Below are positions 58,703 to 64,000 of a stretch of DNA of 64,000 nt, piece by piece. Both the position numbers and the translations under genes were made by a program. Positions within the stretch are counted from its first letter, which is position 1, and each line of letters opens with the position of its first letter. The notes under the pieces are model-generated. The model saw only the letters and a program-made list of their open reading frames with translations, was not told the origin of the DNA and made no database searches. The stretch comes from Amyloporia xantha. Lineage: Eukaryota > Basidiomycota > Agaricomycetes > Polyporales > Adustoporiaceae. Location of the stretch: contig JAYKKR010000024.1 in assembly GCA_036971615.1 (NCBI GenBank), positions 248,001 to 312,000 of the forward strand, written 5' to 3'.

Positions 58703-59716
58703 TCAAGGACGACGGAAAAGCCAATGTGTCTTATCCAGCCATTCATTCCTGTAACCCAAGAAAGGTCCTGATATTTGCAAAAGGCCCCTCTTGCTGTGAC
58801 CTCTCTCGAAACATGGACCAACGATTCCTCGAGTCTGTCTTGCGCCCTCGGCTCTTTCTCCCTCGGGCAGTTTCGGTCCGTCGTCAGTCTTCGATGAAAC
58901 ACAATTGATGGAAAGCGCCTCTATGTTCGTTGTCGCCTCCTTTAAGATTCCAGGCAGCGAAAGACCGCTCGGCGACCTGCTGAGCAGATCTCGTAGGATA
59001 CCTTCTCCGGAGGTCTTTGTGCCGTCATATGCAGCAACTGTCGCGCCATATTTAGTGGCATTTTGAAAGTGGCCAGCACAGAGCGTCTGATAGCGCCTTT
59101 CCCCCTCCTCTTTGCTGATATCACTCCACATTGTAGTCGCAATGACCACTTTATGCATCGCTCCCCTGCCTATTGTCTTGCAAAAGGCATTGAAGTCCTT
59201 GATCGCCGAGTCGCCATCACGGTGGTCGACTACCCGATGTGTATAAATGATGCCGGTCAGTTCCTGTCCGTTGTTCCGCCTGTAAAATCAACGCTGTCGT
59301 TAATTCTGGTGGGCATCGCAATCATAGCAATGTAGCCTACTCACATCTCCCTTATATAGTGTTTGACTTTCCAGAGCGCTGCCGCATTATCCGCATCAAA
59401 TCCAGGGGTATCGATAAACTGAACGTGCTGGCCGTCGACGACACAGTTCGCCATCTGCAGAAGTGTCGTGCAAGTCTGCAGGCCGTTTCCTTCAGGCAGT
59501 GCAGTAGACCCCACAATCGAGTTTATAAGCTGTTGGATGAATTCGCGTCGGACTGAATATCTGATAACAGGGTCCATGCCTGCATTACTAACCTTGGTTC
59601 TTCCGGAACCGGATACGCCCATTACTCTACAGAATGTGGTGTGAGTAACAAACATTTCACTTCGCGCAGTCCTTGAAGACTTACAGGACATATTTGCTTT
59701 GAGGCGTGCAAGACAT
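58703..59716 (-). CDS. AIG1/IRG-like P-loop GTPase (G-domain protein)
   Basis: Four exons (59716-59685, 59626-59593, 59529-59345, 59279-58703) give 275 residues. A 32-base first exon (MSCTPQSKYVL) joins to the G1 loop VMGVSGSGRTKLINSIVG. The G3 motif is FIDTPGFDADN. A G2-like Thr pair lies in LQTCTTLLQMANCVVDGQHV. A later strand reads LTGIIYTHRVVDHRDGDS, then AMHKVVIATTMWSDISKEE, and TTMW occupies the G4 position instead of NKxD. These are features of the basidiomycete G-domain proteins related to plant AIG1 and animal GIMAP GTPases. The usual Walker A GKS/T is GRT here, so the invariant Lys is Arg unless the intron boundary shifts it. This may weaken nucleotide binding. The C-terminal 60 residues are low complexity and may be degraded. 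Confidence 0.82.
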
Positions 59717-60781
59717 TTGCGTTATGGTGTTGAGAGCTATACTGAGGAGAAATGTGTGTTGGAGACTTAAAGTGAGCTAACAACTCGCTCTCTTTATATA
59801 CCTTGGATTGTAGCCATGTAGCGAGGATGCTGAACTCATCAGTTGTACTCGGACCCCGGTGGTCATTCTATCCATGCCTTGTGTGTCAATCCGGATATTG
59901 GATATCCACAGGCCGTCCACCACCACATCAGTGTGCCTATCGAGTGTCAGTGGATACTTTGCGTATACCTGCGAGTGCTCGTCATCCGAGAATTTCATGT
60001 TACGACCGCATACGGTCTTTTCCTCTACAAATTAAACAACGACGGGGATATCCGCTGGCGGTAGAACACGTGTTTCGCACGGCCGGAGAGCGTGGTGGTA
60101 GGAGTTGTGCTGGCTGACTCCTTGTAAGATACCGTCCGGTGCACCTCATCTTTGATACCCTGTGACATTGGCATCGGATATCCAGGCAACGTGGTTGCAC
60201 CAGTGGTACGCCAACGCCCTATCTTTAGATGCCCTTTGCCTCCTCGTCTCGTGGCTAAAATGTGGCTCTGGGGACGTCCTCTCTTCGCTACAGATGACAG
60301 GTCAGTCTGATATCAGTCCTTTCGATGGCGCACTGCCCGTGTTTCAGCCGTCACAACGTGTTTTTCACCCGACCATTATGTGACATGTCGTGCCAGATAT
60401 TTGCTCTCGCGAGCGCGTGGTTAACTGGCAGACTGGTTGCGGTCTAATTATGAACAGTTGGATATACTATCCGCATATCCGTATTCGTTAACGCTGGAAA
60501 CACGCCCCTCCACGACACCGATCCATGCTGCATGGTCATTGAAAATCGGTCGAGTAAATCAGTAGCGGTGGTACCTCCATGGCGCTTCCTATTCACGAGG
60601 AACACGTATGTAAAGCGTAAAGCGTAACGTGTAACGTGGTCAGTAACTCACGCCCATCATCTGTAACAGTCTCTTTCAATTTGATTATTTCCCTTCATTC
60701 GCCTATATGCCTCCCGCAATTGCTGCTTCCTCGAACAACCTTATTTCATTCTACCTGTCGCTTATTCAGTTCCACTGAGCT
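59717..60781. other. Intergenic region
   Basis: About 1.07 kb between two minus-strand genes. It holds the GTPase promoter and the 3' UTR of the hydrolase. A short repeat GTAAAGCGTAAAGCGTAACGTGTAACGTG at 60610-60638 is simple tandem sequence. No gene is supported. Confidence 0.5.
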
Positions 60782-61781
60782 TCATATATCTATGGATCTC
60801 CGCCTTACCTTTGTCTCAGTAACATTTTGCACAAAATCGAGGATAAGAGCGTTTATCTCTTGCGGCCGTTCAAAGTGCGGGGAATGTCCAACGCCGTGCA
60901 GCACATGTACTTCGACCCGCTCATACAAGTTCTGCGCCTGCTCTACCACGACGTCCGTTATACAATGAGCGTCTTCCGTCCCCTGTATCAACATCGTCGG
61001 CCAGTTCCTCGCTTCCGCCCTCCATCTGATTTCATCTTGCTCGCGGTTGTGTGAATTGAAGCGGACTTCGGGCGGCTGAGACCCGAAAGCGCCCATGAAT
61101 TGTAACTTCGTTGGCCAGGGCAAATCGACTTGTGGGTTTGCGACGCATGAGTCGGCGAAGGTGGCGGCGAATCTAGCAGCAACGCTCGCGTCTGAGGATA
61201 GGACGAAGGGCATCATGGGCTGCCACTCCGCACGGACGGTTGTTAAGCAGAGTTGCAGTGAGAGGACCGGACCACCACAATATATCACGCCCGTAATGAA
61301 GTCTGCTCCGAGATGCCTTGCTATGTCGACTGGTATACACGCTGGTTGAGGATCATATTGAAGTAAGCTATGTACGCCATCAATAAGGTGCTTGGGAATA
61401 GGCGTACCACCGAGACTCCTACAAGAGACTGGTCGTCAGCAGCCATAATCATATTGTTGAACGCACTACTTACCATCCGAACACAAAAGGCTTGTGAAGC
61501 CCAAACGCTTCGCATACAGCTAAGAAATCTGCCGCTTGATGGACCGAGCCATAGGCCTCGATGCTCTCAGGTGTCTCGCTTCGTCCATGGCCTCTCATCT
61601 CGTATCTCACCATATGAAGACTCTCCAGCAATTTGCGATCCCGAAATTGCTTGTCAAATCCTAGGGACGTGCATGCCAAACCATGGATGAATACGACAGC
61701 GGGTTTCGTGGGGTTGCCGACTGCCTCTGCCCATATCTTTGTGCCGTCAGCAGAAATAAGGATTCGTTCTTGAGCAGACAT
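60782..61781 (-). CDS. Alpha/beta hydrolase
   Basis: Three exons (61781-61474, 61428-61418, 61341-60782) give 292 residues. I chose the ATG of MSAQERILISADGTK because upstream only a GTG is in frame. The oxyanion strand is VVFIHGLACTSLGFD. The nucleophile elbow is GWSLGG (Ser in G-x-S-x-G), formed across a micro-exon of only 11 bases. The catalytic acid is probably the Asp in LIQGTEDAH, and the His is in HGVGHSPHFERP. Family knowledge: this fold covers esterases, epoxide hydrolases and haloperoxidase-like enzymes, and GWSLGG is common in the simple esterase group. No signal peptide is seen, so it is probably cytosolic. It could serve the nearby pathway, but nothing in the sequence shows this. 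Confidence 0.88.
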
Positions 61782-62566
61782 TGCTCTGGGACATGGAGGG
61801 GTACTTTCTGTCACCGTGTGCAGATAGACGAGGTTACAAGCTCAGGCGGCCGCCCGCCGGTCCGTTCGATCATGGATGTTACCGATCGGCTTAGTCGAAA
61901 TATAGATGCCGCACTCGTGTGTTTAGCGCTCGTACAATCACCCAGGGCCCGGTGCGAATGTATTGCTGAGCGTTCAGGATTCACCATTCACAATTGCTTC
62001 TTGATAGAGCTCCCTGAAGAGGTTTAACAGTCTATCGCCGGCTCTGTGGCTCAGGCTCACACCAACGCTAGATTGGACTCATAGAATAAGAATACAGATG
62101 GCATGTCACCAGTTGCACTCACCCAAATCCAAACGCCAGCTTTGTGAGAAGAAAATACTGCGGCTTAGACAGTAGCTCATCAATGAAGGAGCAGAGGGTG
62201 TTGTTTGGACCTTTTGAGATCATAGTCATCAGGTAGTTATGCTTGACTTGACTTCCTCGCCTGTCGGAAAAGACCATACTGTCTTAGGTGTGAGCTGGGG
62301 CAGTGAACAGGATGACCGTATTCAGGCAGATATCAGTCACCCCTGTGCAAGAAAGCGAGGTATATTAAACCTAAGAGCAGAGATTTGGACTTGATGTGGA
62401 TGGTTGACGTCCAGGACCCAGGTAAGGTCCAACGAAATTTAAAGCGCACCTGCAGACGCGTAACCACGTGCTTGACGCGACGCGTCTGTGGCGTGGCCAA
62501 TTTCAGGCTTTTAGCCGTACTCGAGACCATCAACATTTCAGTGCCGTGTACTTATAGCTCAGTCAG
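61782..62566. promoter_or_regulatory. Divergent intergenic region
   Basis: About 785 bp between the hydrolase start (-) and the coiled-coil gene start (+). It should hold both promoters. No other feature is seen. Confidence 0.45.
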
Positions 62567-64000
62567 ATGGTGCGCGAAACAGTGCGACGGAAGGAAAACA
62601 TCGCCAAACCAGGTCCTAGCCAACCTAGCATATCGTCCATTCCTGTCGCGAAGGCTCAACCAGTGTCGCTTCACAGTTCCGTCTTTGATATTGAAGAAAG
62701 ACAGCACCATATATCAGACGGCTTGAGACGTCTTGGTGCGCCAGATATTAGCGATGAAGATCTGGGTAGATTATGCAAGGGGCCACTTGCCGATGCTTTG
62801 CTTTTCATTGTCGACCATATCAAGGGACGCTCAGAGACTGCTGCTTGCCGTGCAGCTGTACACCAGTAAGCGAGGCAGTCATTTCTTGCTAATTTCTCAA
62901 ATGTATCCATTCCTTTCAAACCCATAGGTTGCGCGAGAGCGGAGCTTTGAAGAGACATCCGGATACTCAACTGCCCTTCACGAGAGCCAATAACGCTGCC
63001 TCGCGATTGGCTAGCGCGCAGACAGAGTTGAAGGTAGCACAAGACGCACTGAATCATCGTCTGGAAATCATTTCTGAAAATCGTCAGTTGCACTCTTCTA
63101 ATTGATCTGTGTGCATGCGGTTGAGGTGAATGACTGCGTCAGAAAAGGAGGCGGATCATCTTCAGGCAAGTTTGCACGAGAGCCGTTTGACGAGCCAACT
63201 GTTACAAGTACTCGAGAAGAAAGAAACCTTGCGTGAGGCTAGGGTCTCAGAAATCAGGAACATGATGGAGCAGCTTAGGTATGTATTAAGCGTAAAATTA
63301 CGTCGGTGGCACTCAACTGCTTTGAAGAGGGAGTGTACCCAAGATGGAACCAGTGAGCCTGTCGAATTCTATTGTATTGGAAATAGGACCTACGCATATT
63401 ATTCAAAGGTTGAGACACCAATAAACAGCGAGCTCCCTCGTTCATCGCTAAAGCCAGTCCGCGCAGAACACACCCGTGACGTCTTATCGGTGAGTATGCC
63501 CATCGTGCTACTGTGTGCACTTTCTAACTTTCATCCGTGTAGGCCATCCGTGCTCAACATATTCGACAGTCGGGTTCATCGCTGACAATCGGGATTAAGG
63601 GCCCGCAAGGACAACTTCAGATAGCATCTAGCGAGGCACGTCTTCGCAAGATCATTGCATCTACCATGGGCTTGTCAGAAGATGATGATATCGTGACTGC
63701 TACTTTGTGCGCTGATTCATTCTTGCCTGTGATGTAGCGACACCCGAAACTGACGCAAATATAGTGATCAATGCAGTCGAACCGCACACAATCGCGTCGC
63801 GGAGAGTGTGCGCTACCGTTCACCCATTCCTTCCCACTCAAGAGTCGTGTCCAAAGATGACCTTGATGAAGTGCTCCAAAATGTAGTACGTATGATCATC
63901 CTGTCCATGACTATACCATATTCTTGATGCCTTCTGCAGACAATGAAAGAAGAAACGCTACAACGCCTGTCTGATCGCTCTCTCGATCTGGTGCGATCTT
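62567..64000 (+). CDS. Coiled-coil protein of unknown function, 3' end beyond the window
   Basis: Exons 62567-62865, 62928-63082 and 63143-63278 are clear, and more follow to the right edge. The N-terminus is basic (MVRETVRRKENIAKPGPSQP). It is followed by an ordered part (HHISDGLRRLGAPDISDEDL, GPLADALLFIVDHIKGRSE) and then a long coiled coil (LASAQTELKVAQDALNHRLE, LHESRLTSQLLQVLEKKETL, EIRNMMEQLR). Later exons include AIRAQHIRQSGSSLTIG and ARLRKIIASTMGLSEDDD. The layout, a small globular head plus coiled coil, recalls subunits of microtubule-nucleating or kinetochore complexes such as augmin. I cannot support a specific name. The gene is incomplete at the right end. Confidence 0.68.

Noticed and set aside
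1..64000. CRISPR arrays, ribosomal RNA genes, bacterial operons or phage genes
   Set aside because: None was seen. The spliced gene structure and gene content are eukaryotic throughout.

Overview
The window looks like nuclear DNA of a filamentous basidiomycete, most likely an Agaricomycete. Its genes are cut by many short introns (about 50-75 bp, GT-AG with a few GC-AG), often separated by very small exons. The gene content fits: exportin-T, a cullin-3-like protein, an Scj1-type ER DnaJ, two RasGAPs, a basidiomycete-type 4-TM protein family, GMC oxidoreductases, a fungal NRPS-like reductase, phenylalanine ammonia-lyase, a DMATS-type prenyltransferase and a cytochrome P450. I rebuilt the exon structures by reading splice signals and checking that the reading phase closes across every junction. 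No transcript evidence was available, and family names rest on recognised motifs, not on a database search.

Layout. 0.2-10.3 kb is housekeeping: a mitochondrial-type protein (-), exportin-T (+), a cullin (+) and an ER DnaJ (-). 10.7-17.4 kb holds a divergent pair, a DUF6534-like membrane protein (-) and a GMC oxidoreductase (+). 18.0-21.9 kb has two low-complexity proteins (-), followed by a broken F-box gene copy. 22.5-34.3 kb is a metabolic stretch: an A-T-R NRPS-like carboxylate reductase (-), a charged small protein (+), phenylalanine ammonia-lyase (+) and a DMATS prenyltransferase (+). 34.4-36.7 kb holds a Cys-rich unknown gene with an odd exon duplication and a short two-exon gene. 37.7-39.5 kb is an intact F-box gene. 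40.0-46.7 kb is a second copy of the GMC/DUF6534 pair in inverted orientation. 47.4-52.4 kb holds a full RasGAP (-) and, divergent from it, a truncated RasGAP paralogue (+). 53.2-56.2 kb has a P450 and a P450 relic. 56.5-58.0 kb has a multi-pass membrane protein fragment, a tRNA and a hAT-type non-autonomous transposon. 58.7-64.0 kb has an AIG1-like GTPase (-), an alpha/beta hydrolase (-) and a coiled-coil gene (+) that runs off the right edge.

How the genes may work together. PAL, the A-T-R reductase and the DMATS enzyme are a plausible set for making and prenylating an aromatic acid or aldehyde. The two GMC oxidoreductases, the P450 and the alpha/beta hydrolase are possible tailoring partners. 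This is inference from gene content and closeness. The stretch has also been reshaped by duplication: the inverted GMC/DUF6534 pair, the RasGAP pair, the F-box fragment, the P450 relic and the exon duplication near 35.3 kb.
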